64,000 bases of DNA from Xanthostigma xanthostigma (Eukaryota > Arthropoda > Insecta > Raphidioptera > Raphidiidae). The DNA is taken from the NCBI GenBank assembly GCA_963575645.1, contig OY754467.1, positions 53,291,108 to 53,355,107 of the forward strand. Direction: 5' to 3'. This document shows positions 43,836 to 54,494 of this stretch, in pieces (position 1 is the stretch's first letter; every line of letters starts with the position of its first letter). The notes under the pieces were generated by a model. It did no database searches, was not told where the DNA came from, and saw only the letters and a list, made by a program, of their open reading frames with translations. Made by a program: the position numbers and the translations under genes.

Positions 43836-43931
43836 GGTTTTATTGTTTCTCTGTCTATAGTGCATTGGTACAATGGATTGCGGTACTTTGTAGTTTGGGT
43901 AACAAACAAGTTTGAGAACCGCTGCTATGTA

Positions 43932-44763
43932 CTATTATGCTGGGTTTCTAGTTCCACTGTTAGCTTTAAATCTAGATTTATGAACGTTGCTTATTTTCTA
44001 TACTAAATAGAGATTTTCATTTAGTTGCAAACATGATATTGGAAGATTAAAAGGATGAATCCTGGTGGCATAAGATCGATGAACTAAGCAAAGACTGAAG
44101 GTTTTTGACGTGATAACGTCTTATAAATTGTAGAAACACCAGCTGCACGCACGAAAAAGTGTAACGTTCCGCCTGACCCTGTGCGTGCAATCGAGAGCGC
44201 AGTATGCTTCGGCCCAAGTTCGACAGCTACTAAAATTTAGGTTATGTATTACGGAATACGTTATCACGTAAAACTATCGTCCGTAAACCGACTTTACAGA
44301 CAACCAATTTTTTTTTATTGCATTTTATTGTCTGACGTTTCGGCAATCTTTATGAAATCTTCGGAGAATCTAGAAGATTTATACCTATATGAAAAGCTTT
44401 AAATTATTGTTGTTACAGTTGTTATTGTTAAAGTTATTGTTCTTAAAGTTGTTATTGTTTGTTATTGTTAAATTATTAACAATAACAACTGTAACAACAA
44501 TAATTTAAAACTTTTCATATATAAATCTTCTAGATTCTCCGAAGATGACATAAAGATTGCCGAAACGTCAGACAATAAAATGCAATAAAAAAACCTTCTG
44601 TATTTGCTTAGTTCATCGATCCTATGCCACCAGGATTCATCCTTTTAATCTTCCAATATTTAGACAGGATCATCATCACTCTAAATTATTAGAGTTATTT
44701 TTCACAAACGACATTCTTAAATCTAAATTGAGAGCTGAAAGTTGTAACAAGAACCCAGCATAG
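43932..44763. mobile_element. Family B palindromic Penelope-like unit, split by R1
   Basis: The outer arms (TATGCTGGGTT ...) and inner arms (AACAATAACAACTGTAACAA) make a large palindrome. Both arms hold TTCATCGATCCTATGCCACC and a hammerhead-like motif, CCGAAGATGACATAAAGATT-GCCGAAACGTCAGAC. The left arm is interrupted by R1 copy d (44104-44307). It has no RT or GIY-YIG coding of length. Confidence 0.6.
44104..44307 (-). mobile_element. R1-family element, copy d (short), nested
   Basis: About 204 bp with both R1 ends, inserted in the T-run of the left arm of the family B palindrome. The uninterrupted arm is visible at 44585-44600. Confidence 0.7.
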
Positions 44764-45320
44764 GAAGCGGAATATTCCAGGATTTCTTGAACGCATGGTA
44801 GCATAATGTTTGGAAAATCAATAGAAGTTATTTTGTTATTCGTTATTATTACTTATTATTATTTTTATTTATTAAATAATAACACAAGCAACATTTGAAA
44901 AGTGAATGCCTTTAAATTATTGGCTTAGTAATACTGTCCATTTTATCTGCCAACACTACACGATGACAAAAGTTCATATGTCAAGATTCAAGAGTGGAAA
45001 GTACATAATTATAATATTACACCACGTTGAGGTACAATTTTCAAGCGCTGATTGCATGCTAAATCCAATAATTACATGTGTTCAGGCTGAGTATTCACTT
45101 TTTAAATTAATATTTTTGATTAATTATTGCTAAACATTTAAATTTCTTAATTTTTGTAAATTTCTAATTATCAATTTCCGGTCAGTATAAATGCGTGACT
45201 TATCGGCTAATTAAAAAAATATATATTTACGTAAAGTTCCTATATTCGTCTTTGAAATGTTGAATATATTGTATAAAAAATTAGTTTTTTTAATGCGCAT
45301 TTTTGGCATTTCTGCCTATA

Positions 45321-45784
45321 GTGGAGTGCCCTAAGGTTTATACCTCGGAACCCGGGTCCACTGAACCGATTTTTATAAAACCTTTTGGGATGTGTTTTTA
45401 ACACTAAATACTAAAATGTTTACCCATTTATTTTTGCCGCTTTTGACATATGTAGATATGCCGGGGGTGGAAATTTTTTTGGAAAAAGTAACTCCAGGAA
45501 TCGATACATCATTGAATTTTAACCAAACATGTCCTATGAAGTTATTTATTTGAATCGATATTTATCCAGTTATTTGCGATTGAAAATCTCGATTTTTCAT
45601 TGAATTATGGACATTTTCGAGCGCTATTTCACGAATAACTCAAAAACTATGCGTTCTATTAAAATACTGACAATAACAAAAATGAAGCTTATTAAAAAAA
45701 TGCAATCGAAAAGGTTTTACGAAAATCCATTCAGTGGAACCAGGTTCCGAGGTTTTTGGATTTTTATGTCTTACGGCACTCCAC
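45321..45784. mobile_element. TA-flanked MITE with ~80-bp inverted ends
   Basis: A 464-bp element with ends GTGGAGTGCCCTAAG...TTACGGCACTCCAC, TA on both sides. The arms also share CCTCGGAACC and AAAACCTTTT. An open frame at 45607-45807 runs along it but is not protein-like. Confidence 0.7.
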
Positions 45785-45809
45785 TACTAGTGATAAAAAC
45801 TTTTTAGAT

Positions 45810-46869
45810 TTCAGGTTCATGTGCCGACAGTGTTAGTAAGTTTATCTCGTATAACACTATAAGATATTGTTTTCGTTTTAATTGTTTTCATTAAATGGTG
45901 ATTAGTTTTCAGACATTACTTAATTTCAAAGAAAACTTAACATTAATTTGTGGAAGTAAAATAATTTATTGATTTGAGTATTCTTTTTAATTATTAACGT
46001 TAATGAAGGATGATAAGTAATACCATAATTAATTATGACACTTAATATTACATGGCATTGGAGATGTTGTTATAAAAAGTGGAACGGGTCAATAAAACCA
46101 CGAAGATAAGAAAAAGTGGTATGCACCTTTGTATAAGCTCGATATACATTGACTTTCGTCTTCCTCCCATCTATATATCTTTATTATAGACTCCCAATCC
46201 GAGAATACATTTTTGAACCTCACTATCTAAAGCTAATTTTGAGACTCAAGCCACACTACGACCATCTGAACATTTGATGGTTTTACACCAGCTTTGAGAA
46301 ACAAGATCGAAAGAATGTAAAAGAAAGTAAAAAAAGTATGAATAACATATTTTGTTTAGTCGTTGTTTATAATAGTAGGCGCTATCCACGGTTAGTGAAG
46401 GTTTTGATTTCACCATCGGTCTTACCTCAAGGTACTGTACTTGGTAGCAACAACAGCATTGAGCCGATAGCTCCATCGTATTATCCTGTTTGCTGCGCCC
46501 TGCTCTTCAGCGTAAATAGTAGTGGAGCCTTCGGCTCTCCGCAGTATTGCAGTACGACTTTAAAACACAATATTTATACACTTTTTTGGGTCATCCTTCG
46601 CAGATGCCCGCATAGATTCCAAACAGATAGACATTCATTTTTACATATTAGGTTATGGATTACATTTTGATTTTAGGGTTTCGTTTTTGTTGTTGTGAAT
46701 CCGCCTTCACACGCAGTTTCGGCATATAAATTATTCGATTACATTTCTGGTTTTCTCACACACTTTTGTTATTAGTTACAGAGTGAACGAAAAGAAAAAA
46801 ACAAATGTGTTTATTTAATCCTTTTTTATCGTGCGCGATATATCGATTTTTACACTGGATTTATAACTG
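45810..46869. other. Unassigned DNA
   Basis: No gene recognised. The overlapping open frames at 46246-46670 on both strands are not supported by similarity or splice sites. Confidence 0.35.
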
Positions 46870-47285
46870 AATTTTAAACGAGATACCGGTTAAGTGCGAG
46901 TAGGACTCGCGCACCGAGGGTTCCGTATAAAATTGCAGGATGTAAATAGTTCGTTCATCACGGGAATCGTGTCTCGAAGATTTTTTCCGGTTTGACGTTG
47001 GAAAACATAGGTCGCGGGCGGTTTACCAACTACAAATACGTTTATAATCACAGTGTGTAAGTATAGAATGGACTACTCGAACTATACTGCATACCGTGAC
47101 TATATCTGATAGCCTAGCGATCGTACCGTGCTGTATGCAAGAGTTCTCATAACAGTATTTTATTATAATAATAATAATACCTCCAAGCGTTCCTGAGAAA
47201 AAGTCTTGAGAGACAGACAGACGGACAACGAAGTGATCGTATAAAGGTTCCTTTTTTGCTTTTGAGATATGGAACTAAAAAATTA
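46870..47285 (+). mobile_element. LINE 3' tail fragment
   Basis: It contains GAGGGTTCCGTA, GACAGACAGACGGACAACGA, GTATAAAGGTTCC and a final GATATGGAACTAAAAAATTA. This order (GGGTTCCGTA ... GACAGACGGACA ... GGAAC-CTAAAAA) is characteristic of 3' tails of abundant lepidopteran non-LTR elements. No coding remains. Confidence 0.55.
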
Positions 47286-47293
47286 ATAATATA

Positions 47294-47849
47294 CTAGAGT
47301 GACCTGTGCGAATTATTCGCACTAAATAAGTATAATAATTATCACTTTACAAAATTATTTTTTAAATATGGTTGCAGGTATTCAATTCGTTTCTAATTTT
47401 GCACACTGCTTATAACGTTCTTCTTTTTGTTGTATTACAATATGAAGCTCAGATGACAGATCGAAGAAATATTTTACTAAAATTGTCATATAGAGGCGCA
47501 AGTAGCAAAAGCGTTGAGCTAAGCCGTCAGATGGCATCATGCAGCATTGCTGTGACGTTGTTCAGCGTTTCTCGCTGTTTCAAAATTAAAGCCGTCAGAT
47601 GGCAGTATGCAGTATTTACAATATGAAAGTCAAATGACAGATCGAAATGTTGACGTTGTTTCAAAATTAAAGCCGTCAGATGGCAGACGTTGTTCAGCGT
47701 TGCTGTATTTTAATTAATTTACAAAAACAAAAGCAATAATACATTTTTTAGTTGTCGATGTCAGTAGAGCAAGCAATTATCTGTAAAATGATATATACTT
47801 TATGTGGAAAAATTGTAGGGTTTTTTCTAAAAAGGGAGGCAAACATCTT
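47294..47849 (-). mobile_element. Helitron family 3, uninterrupted copy
   Basis: It has the same 3' hairpin and CTAG|T end as 4709-5670 and is 556 bp long. It shows the intact target (AAATATGGTTGC) where the other copy carries the Tigger element. CGTCAGATGGCA repeats three times. Confidence 0.8.
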
Positions 47850-48185
47850 AACCTTAGCGTATTAATATATGTTTTTTTGGTCGCATTGTATCTTATTGGT
47901 GCATAAAACAGAGAAAGTGACCGCTGTGGCCAGACCGTATATAACCTAATATGTAGTTGTGAGCATGCGTGTGTTCATTTAATTGTTGGTGGACAATATG
48001 AAATTTCAATTTTGTATTAAGTTTCAAAGTACAGTCCTGGATTTAGTCATATATTGTGACGTATTTTATTTATTTTACATTTTTTTGAAGTTATTCTTCT
48101 GTTGGCGCATCACTAAACAATAACGAGAGAGTTTTTTATGATGCAGCAGCACACTCAGGCTGGAGTTACTCGCAGAAAAAGGCTG
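47850..48185. other. Unassigned DNA
   Basis: Nothing recognised. Confidence 0.4.
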
Positions 48186-48565
48186 TTATTAAAAGTATAC
48201 CATTATAATATAAAAAATAATGTTAAAGCATATATTCAAATCTTTGAATAACGTCTGAATAGAACTCTTCAAATAAATAAAATTGTCGACCAATTTTTCT
48301 CAGACCATATAATGACAAAAAATAATAAAAATACAAATCAATATCTGAAGGAGATCCAAATCCGGATCGAAACGTCATCTTGTGTTATATTGATTTGTAT
48401 TTTTATTATTTTTTGTCAATATATGGTCTGAGAAAAATTGGTAGACAATTTTATTTATTTAAAGCATATATCTCTTCTCTGCATCCGCCGATTTTTTCCA
48501 AAAACAATAGGGCTCTTCATATTTGCATACCGAACATCTTCCCAAAATTTGGTTTCAATCCGCTC
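48186..48565. repeat. Single-unit copy of the 125-bp minisatellite family
   Basis: AAAAGTATACCATTATAATA and GCATCCGCCGATTTTTTCCA match 35460-35790, and the repeat continues into TTTGGTTTCAATCCGCTCAT. It is split by the family A palindrome 48236-48458. Confidence 0.65.
48236..48458. mobile_element. Palindromic Penelope-like unit, family A, copy A2
   Basis: A 223-bp palindrome with ~80-bp arms and a unique centre, CTGAAGGAGATCC-loop-GGATCGAAACGTC. It starts at the same point as copy A1 and is flanked by a ~13-bp duplication TTAAAGCATATAT (48223-48235, 48459-48471). It is inserted in the minisatellite-family repeat. Confidence 0.65.
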
Positions 48566-48748
48566 ATCCTTTTCATCTGTATCGTGTTCACAGACTAAAA
48601 ATCAAACAGTCGAACAGACTTTTTATAAATATTTTTTTTTGAATTCGGGAAACCATAAACGAAAAAATATTGTCAAATTTTGAAAAGTGAATTTTGATCT
48701 AAACTAGTACCATTCCCATCCAGATAGGATATTTGAACGAAAATCCAC

Positions 48749-49289
48749 TAGGGAAGTGAAAAAAAATATCGATGTATCGATATATATAAAAATATCAATA
48801 TCGACGTCGATATTTCGAGGAAAAAATATCGATATATCGGTTAAATTTTCAAAAGATTTTGCGTTTTTAAAATATTAGTGTATTTAGCTTAATATTATCA
48901 ATAGTAATTTTTATACCAAATGTACATTATTTTAATGTACAAAAATCTCAATAAAAATGAAGGTATTTTTACTAGGATTTCTTTTAAATTAGGCAATATA
49001 ATAATTACAAAAATATCAAAAACTAAAAAGCTATCTTCTAACTAATATTTTTATACCTATTTATTGTATTCGGCAAACCAGTATTTGTCCGGTAGCGAAA
49101 GTATCCTTTACGGCTTTGGATTCTAGTGACTTTAGTTACATATAGGTATAAAAAAATAAATAATTTTTGATACAATTTTCGATATTAAATATATTTTGTA
49201 TCGATATATTGGATCAAAATGTATAGGCTAAAAATATCGATGTTTTGAATTAAAAATATCGATATATCGATACTTTTTCAACATCCCTA
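48749..49289. mobile_element. hAT MITE with terminal TATCGATA arrays
   Basis: A 541-bp element with ends TAGGGAAGTG / CAACATCCCTA and an 8-bp duplication AAATCCAC / AAATCCGC (48741-48748, 49290-49297; one difference). Both subterminal zones contain strings of ATCGAT/TATCGATA. No transposase. Confidence 0.85.
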
Positions 49290-49297
49290 AAATCCGC

Positions 49298-49700
49298 TGT
49301 CAGTGAAATTGAGCCATAAGATATCGACGCAAAAGCATATCGTTTATGGACAACGATTTCCGACGCTAAGTGCGGCCCAGAAAAAAAACAGTGATTTACT
49401 GAGAAGCACTGTTTGTGTAGGTACCGCATTTACAAGTATTTATAGTATTTGAGCATCGGAGTGCTTGAATCGATGTTTCGGTTGGGAGAAAGTAACAATA
49501 TTTCGTGTTGTGTTGCATCTCGAAGATCTGACCGGGTCTCTCTGTCTTACTGCGTGTTGATCCAATCTTAGCTCGCCGCTCGGTCAACCATATGCAAGCT
49601 AATAACTATTGTAATCTTAATTTATTATCAACCGAGAAGAGAAGAGGACACTCCTGCTTCTGGGAATATTGTAACACGCGTATCAAAATGTCGGAACTTA
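49298..49700. other. Unassigned DNA
   Basis: No gene recognised; a minus-strand frame at 49396-49587 lacks support. Confidence 0.35.
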
Positions 49701-49706
49701 TAAGTA

Positions 49707-50214
49707 CAGTGTAAACTCTTTATAACGTCCTTCGTTATAACGAAAAACTCCCTATAACGTCGAAATTTTTACGATTTGGTTGGTTTACCTTAAAACCTAT
49801 ACATTAATACCCTCTTTATAACGCAACAGCCATTCTCTATTACGAGGAAATATGTTCATATTTAGGCGTCAGCAAATGTTTACAGACATAAAGAGGACTA
49901 TTCTGAACCATCACCATCTATTCAACAAGCACTTGATGACGCCAAACTATAGGTATATGTGTTTGTATATGTGTTTGGAATAAATAAATTTTGTGAAAAT
50001 TGGTTATTTTTCTTTCTTCCCTCCATATAACGAAAATTCTTTTTAACGAAAAAAATGTTCGGTCCCTTAAAATTCGTTATAAAGAGATTATACAGTACAT
50101 TGAAGATTATTTATAATTTGGTTGTTTTTCTTTCTTCACTCCATATAACGGTAACTCTCTATAACGATAAAAAATGCTCGGTCCCTTGAGTTTCGTTATA
50201 AAGAGTTTACACTG
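49707..50214 (+). mobile_element. Tigger/pogo remnant, copy 2, with duplicated right end
   Basis: The ends are CAGTGTAAACTCTTTATAAC...AAAGAGTTTACACTG with TA on both sides. A short transposase piece (CAACAAGCACTTGATGACGC) survives in plus orientation. The right end is present twice (about 50010-50096 and 50126-50214), each reading CCATATAACG...GGTCCCTT...CGTTATAAAGAG. Confidence 0.8.
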
Positions 50215-50228
50215 TACTTTATAATAGA

Positions 50229-50974
50229 CTAGCGGTTCCGTCCGGTTTCACCCGGGTGCAAAAGAACGAATGGAGAAGGGAGGAACATGAGTACGCACAG
50301 TCATCTTAGTTTACCGAGATGAATGTTGTGTCCAAATTTCATGATGATCGGAGTTACCGTTCAAAAGTTTTTGTCGATAAAAAGCAGTATTTATACTTTT
50401 TTTAAGTAATTTCTTTTAAATCAATAATTACTGTAATTAATAAAATATAATAAATATTTAATTGAAAACACTAGGATAATTATTTTAATATACCTATAGG
50501 TAACTATAATAGTTATAACTGTTATCAGATGAGCTATTAATTAGATTTATTTAATTTTAATTAGTCGTAAATAAAATTAAAATAAATTTAAATGTAAGCC
50601 TTAGAAGGAAGCAATGTAGAAAATAAAAAAAATTAAAAATATATTCGCCCAACGTGGGGCTCGAACCCACGACCCTGATATTAACAGTCGCATGCCCTAT
50701 CGACTGACCTAGCCGGGCTTGTGAATGTACGACCTAATATTGATATATGTAGTTACGACATTTCACCTGAATAGAAGCTATTTTAGAGATACATTTTGCA
50801 ACATTTTTCATTGATGCTCCGCTCCTATTGGTCGTAGCGTGATATTATAGCCTTCCTCGATAAATGGGCTACCCAACAAAAACATTTTTTTTCAATTTGA
50901 ACCAGTAGTTCCTGAGATTAGCGCGTTCAACCAAACAAACAAATAAACTCTTCAGCTTTATATATTAATATAGA
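50229..50974 (-). mobile_element. Helitron family 1 carrying a tRNA-Lys-like gene, copy 1
   Basis: On the minus strand it starts A|TCTATATTAATATATAAAGC and ends GACGGAACCGCTAG|T. It contains the family blocks (TCAGGAACTACTGG, TTTATCGAGGAAGGCTAT, CACGCTACGACCAATAGGAG), then a full tRNA-Lys-like sequence, then AAACTTTTGAACGGTAACTC, GGTAAACTAAGATGA and the GC-rich 3' end. At 746 bp it encodes no Rep/helicase. A hAT element is inserted exactly at its 5' border. Confidence 0.8.
50646..50718 (-). tRNA. tRNA-Lys-like gene inside a Helitron (probably pseudogene)
   Basis: 73 nt on the minus strand with a perfect-length cloverleaf frame: acceptor GCCCGGC pairs with GTTGGGC (two G-U), T-arm GTGGG-TTCGAGC-CCCAC is intact, and the B-box is GGTTCGAGCCC. 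The sequence otherwise matches insect tRNA-Lys(CTT), but the anticodon loop reads CTGTTAA (GTT instead of CTT), the D-stem has changed (GGTC/GGGC) and the anticodon stem has two mismatches. A former tRNA-Lys carried by the Helitron is the likeliest reading. Confidence 0.65.
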
Positions 50975-50975
50975 T

Positions 50976-51803
50976 CAGGGCTGCCAGATTTCTCTCCTCA
51001 GAAATCCGTCGCTAAGGCGAAAAGTGGTGGGGGAAGTGGTCTGAAAAATCCGTTTCCATCCGTTCGCCCGGTTCACCCATTAATGCAATGAGTGTGAGAG
51101 AGATAGAGAGTAAAGTGAAGTATGCGGTACCATAAACGACACATCGACGTGTTTCCACCTTCATTATGGCTTTATTATTAACATTAGTAAATGAATTTCG
51201 TATAAGACGTTGAATTTACTTTTACTTACAAACAGACTTTAAATTGAATAGAAATGATTCATTTTTCCACATCCAATGAATCGATTATTTCGTAGATTTT
51301 TCACATTTTTATGAAATAAAAATATTATATTGACTGTTAGAATGTTGCGATAGTAACAAACGCGGCAGTACAATCAGTTAAATCCTCAATGTGTTCCGTA
51401 AATCCGTGTACTCGAAATCCTTGACTCCAGTTGTGTGAAAAAACGCATCAGACAAAGATAGCGAGTCGATATTCATCGATATAGGTGTGTGTTTCGCGAA
51501 CACATTGTTTCATACGCTCTCTTATCTTTTTCTACCCAAATAGAGAGAGGAGTAGGACAGAGGTAGTGAAAGAAACGTGCTCAGATATGCTCGAATGTGC
51601 TAAAAATACCCGAATGTCCCCAAATTATCGATTATCGAGTGAAGTTTGAATTTATATGTAGTAAAAAAGGTAAAAAATTCGGAAAAGTTAGAAAATCCGT
51701 TAAATCCGTTCAGATCATGAAATCCGTTCCATTATCCGTTCAAATTTATTTCTACTCGAAAAATCCGTTTGGAACGGAAAAATCCGTTCATCTGGCAGCC
51801 CTG
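50976..51803. mobile_element. hAT element (CAGGGCTGCCAG ends), copy 1
   Basis: An 828-bp element with ends CAGGGCTGCCAGAT...ATCTGGCAGCCCTG and an 8-bp duplication ATATAGAT (50968-50975, 51804-51811) that includes the last 7 bases of the Helitron's 5' end. AATCCGTT repeats cluster in the right 130 bp. Open frames are short, and no hAT dimerisation domain was seen. Confidence 0.92.
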
Positions 51804-51811
51804 ATATAGAT

Positions 51812-52249
51812 AGAACCTTATCAGTTAACATCTACAAGTACAGCGCTATTTTCCCTCGTTGTTGACGAACCGCGAGAATACTAAATAGAATTCGTCGCTT
51901 GAGGAATTCTCTCAGAAGGTATTATGTTTTATTATTTTTTTGATGTGGTGCATTTTTCTTGGTTCACTGACTGCACTAGAGATCTGAAGGCACTTTGATC
52001 TTATTAAAAGTGGGCTTTGATTAGTCTACCATTTTATTTTCGTGTGTCCGATAATAATAATTTATGAGGTCATTATAAAATTTCGAGCAATTTTAAATAT
52101 CGTTTCATAAATATTTGTACAATGCAGTTTATGATTTCACTTTCTTTTATATTATTAAGGCTCTACCATAAAAAATTTAATTTTAATCTTTCGTGGTACA
52201 TCGTAATTTAATATCTAGAGATGAAATATTCGTTAAAAAAAATAAAATT
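51812..52249. other. Unassigned AT-rich DNA
   Basis: No gene recognised. Confidence 0.4.
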
Positions 52250-52446
52250 CTGTTACGAGAACGCATTACAGAAGTGAAACTTCTAGTTGCAAATTATACG
52301 ATTGCATTTGGACAAGTGGATAAAAATATGTTACGAGAATCTGAACGTGAAACTATCTCGTAACACATTTTTTCCACTTGTCCAAATGCAATCGGATGAT
52401 TTGCAATTAGAAGTTTCACTTCTGTAATGCATTCTGGAAACACATT
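52250..52446. repeat. ~200-bp hairpin with 85-bp arms
   Basis: GCATTACAGAAGTGAAACTT at 52264 pairs with its complement near 52425, and GCATTTGGACAAGTGGA pairs with TCCACTTGTCCAAATGC. There are a few mismatches and a loop of about 25 bases. Confidence 0.8.
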
Positions 52447-52488
52447 TTTAATTTTTTCGCAGGTTTACTGCAAATATTGTTTTTTTTT

Positions 52489-53169
52489 TGACGTGATAAC
52501 GTCTTATAAACTGATGAATCACCAATCTTATAAATTGATAAAACACCGACTGCATGTACGAAAAAGTGTAACGTAACGTTCCTAACGTTCGTAACGCGTA
52601 CCGCGTAACGTTCCGCCTGACCCTGTGCGTGCTTTTTGCTAATTTCTCGCTCAATTTAAATCAGATCGGTTTGAAACCAGTCTTAAACGAAAGAGGAGAA
52701 CATTTTACATAGATTTCGTATAACAGAATTTGCCTAAACAGTTTTTTATACAAATTTATATAGAAAAATATTTTATACAAATTTATATAGAAAAATAGCT
52801 GTATAAATGCAATGTTGTCTAATGCATGGCGCGACGCGGTCGGTTGTCTTTGTTTGCCGTACATGGAAATTAGAAGCAAACGTATGTCTTGTCTTAACAT
52901 GAAAACGGCTGCATTTCTAATGTTTAATTCAATTTTTTGACATTAGTATATTGTGAAATGCAAGGCCTTCTAAGTTAAGTATTGGAATAACTAATTATTA
53001 TTAGAACATAATACTTTGTAAGTTGCAAACGTCACTTTTGACATTTCTTATCATTCCGACACCAAGGATAAGCGGATTGAAACCAAATTTTGGGAGGTTT
53101 AGGTTATGTATTACGGAATACGTTATCACGTAAAACTATCGTCCGTAAACCGACTTTACAGACAACCAA
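52489..53169 (-). mobile_element. R1-family element, copy e (full-length type)
   Basis: 681 bp with both R1 ends. It is very similar to copy a at 18060-18712 through the middle (GAGAACATTTTACATAGATT, GACGCGGTCGG) and carries a local duplication, TACAAATTTATATAGAAAAA. Confidence 0.7.
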
Positions 53170-53690
53170 TTTTTTTAAAGTAGTATTCACTTCAAAAAGA
53201 TTTTTAGACACACTTTTATTGCAATTATTCTGGTTCTTGAATTTAAAGATGCTTTCTGTAGCTATTGACCCCAGTAGTGGAGTGTTTATAATCTACAAAA
53301 TGTTGTATTTTCGAGTATAATGTGCATACTTTCTAGTACAATAATACTAACAGGGTTAGTATACTCTGCTAAATGTTATTTACAAATATTTGTACGTTGT
53401 GAAACACCTTTACTTTCTTTTATTGATTAAAATACGAACAATACAGAAATTGAAATACAAGTTTTGGGATGATTTCACTTTTGGCATTAAGATAAATACA
53501 CAAAGACCTATTAAGTAATTTTGTAAGTGTTGCGTTGGCAATCTGTAAAAATTAATCCGTTTTTTTTTGTTGGTTTTCTTTTTTTAATGCAAAACGCATT
53601 GTTTGACAATTTCCTTAGATTGTGATCACAGTCTTTGTATATGCAAGACCAGATACCGTTGGCAAACTTTTTGTTATGAAGAACATTAGA
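53170..53690. other. Unassigned AT-rich DNA
   Basis: No gene recognised. Confidence 0.35.
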
Positions 53691-54190
53691 TTGTACTTGT
53701 GAAAAAAACTCTAATAATTTATAGAGATGATGATCCTGTATCAAATGTTATGTTTGTTTATACAAGTAACAGACACATTTATACAGTTTTCAGTAAAAAT
53801 TTATTCGTTCTTTCAAGATAAATAGTAATTTAATACCTTTGATGACATTTTTTATTTTAATTTATTTTATACATAACAATAATACTGAAAAAATTGACAG
53901 CATTGGTAAGTTTATTTATTTTACTTCCAAATTTTAACTTTAATTTTTAACAACAATAATTTAACAATAACAACTTTAAGATCAATAACATTAACAATAA
54001 CAAATGTAACAACAATAACTTGAAACTTTTATATATTAAATCTTTTAGATTCTCCGAAGATGGCATAAAGTGTGCCGAAACGTCAGATAATAAAAATGCA
54101 ATAAAAACCTTCAGTATTTGCTTTATTCATCGATCCTATGCCACCAGGATTCGTCCTTCTTAATCTTCTAACATTAGATTGTACTCACCG
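53690..54190. mobile_element. Family B Penelope-like fragments
   Basis: The left piece (AACTCTAATAATTTATAGAG at 53710) and the right piece (CGAAGATGGCATAAAGTGTG-CCGAAACGTCAGA at 54055, TTCATCGATCCTATGCCACC at 54126) match the arms of the 43.9-kb palindrome. The centre is disrupted. Confidence 0.55.
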
Positions 54191-54494
54191 AAAAATAAAA
54201 GATCCACATATAAACCGTTTTTCGAGCAAAATTGTGATTAAAATGTTCAGAAAAATGTTTCGAAGGAAAAATTATTTATAAAAAAAGTATATCATTTGGT
54301 TATTTTTCAAGTAGAATCAATTCTTAAGTGCTTTTCTGTGATAACAATGCAAGGTCTTTGCTAAACCAGACTTTCTGAACATGTTTTTGTAATCCAGCAC
54401 AGTTATTCCAGCGAATTTAGTGATACTCAATCGAGTTTGTTTGCTTGCTTTTTGGTGAGAAATTGGTGGTGATATTTTCATTTATAACGACCGT

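Noticed and set aside
46246..46670. Overlapping open frames on both strands near 46.4 kb
   Set aside because: Mutual shadows with no recognisable domain or splice sites.
51597..51809. Open frame repeated at 62184-62393
   Set aside because: It lies inside both hAT copies and consists mainly of AATCCGTT repeats; not protein-like.
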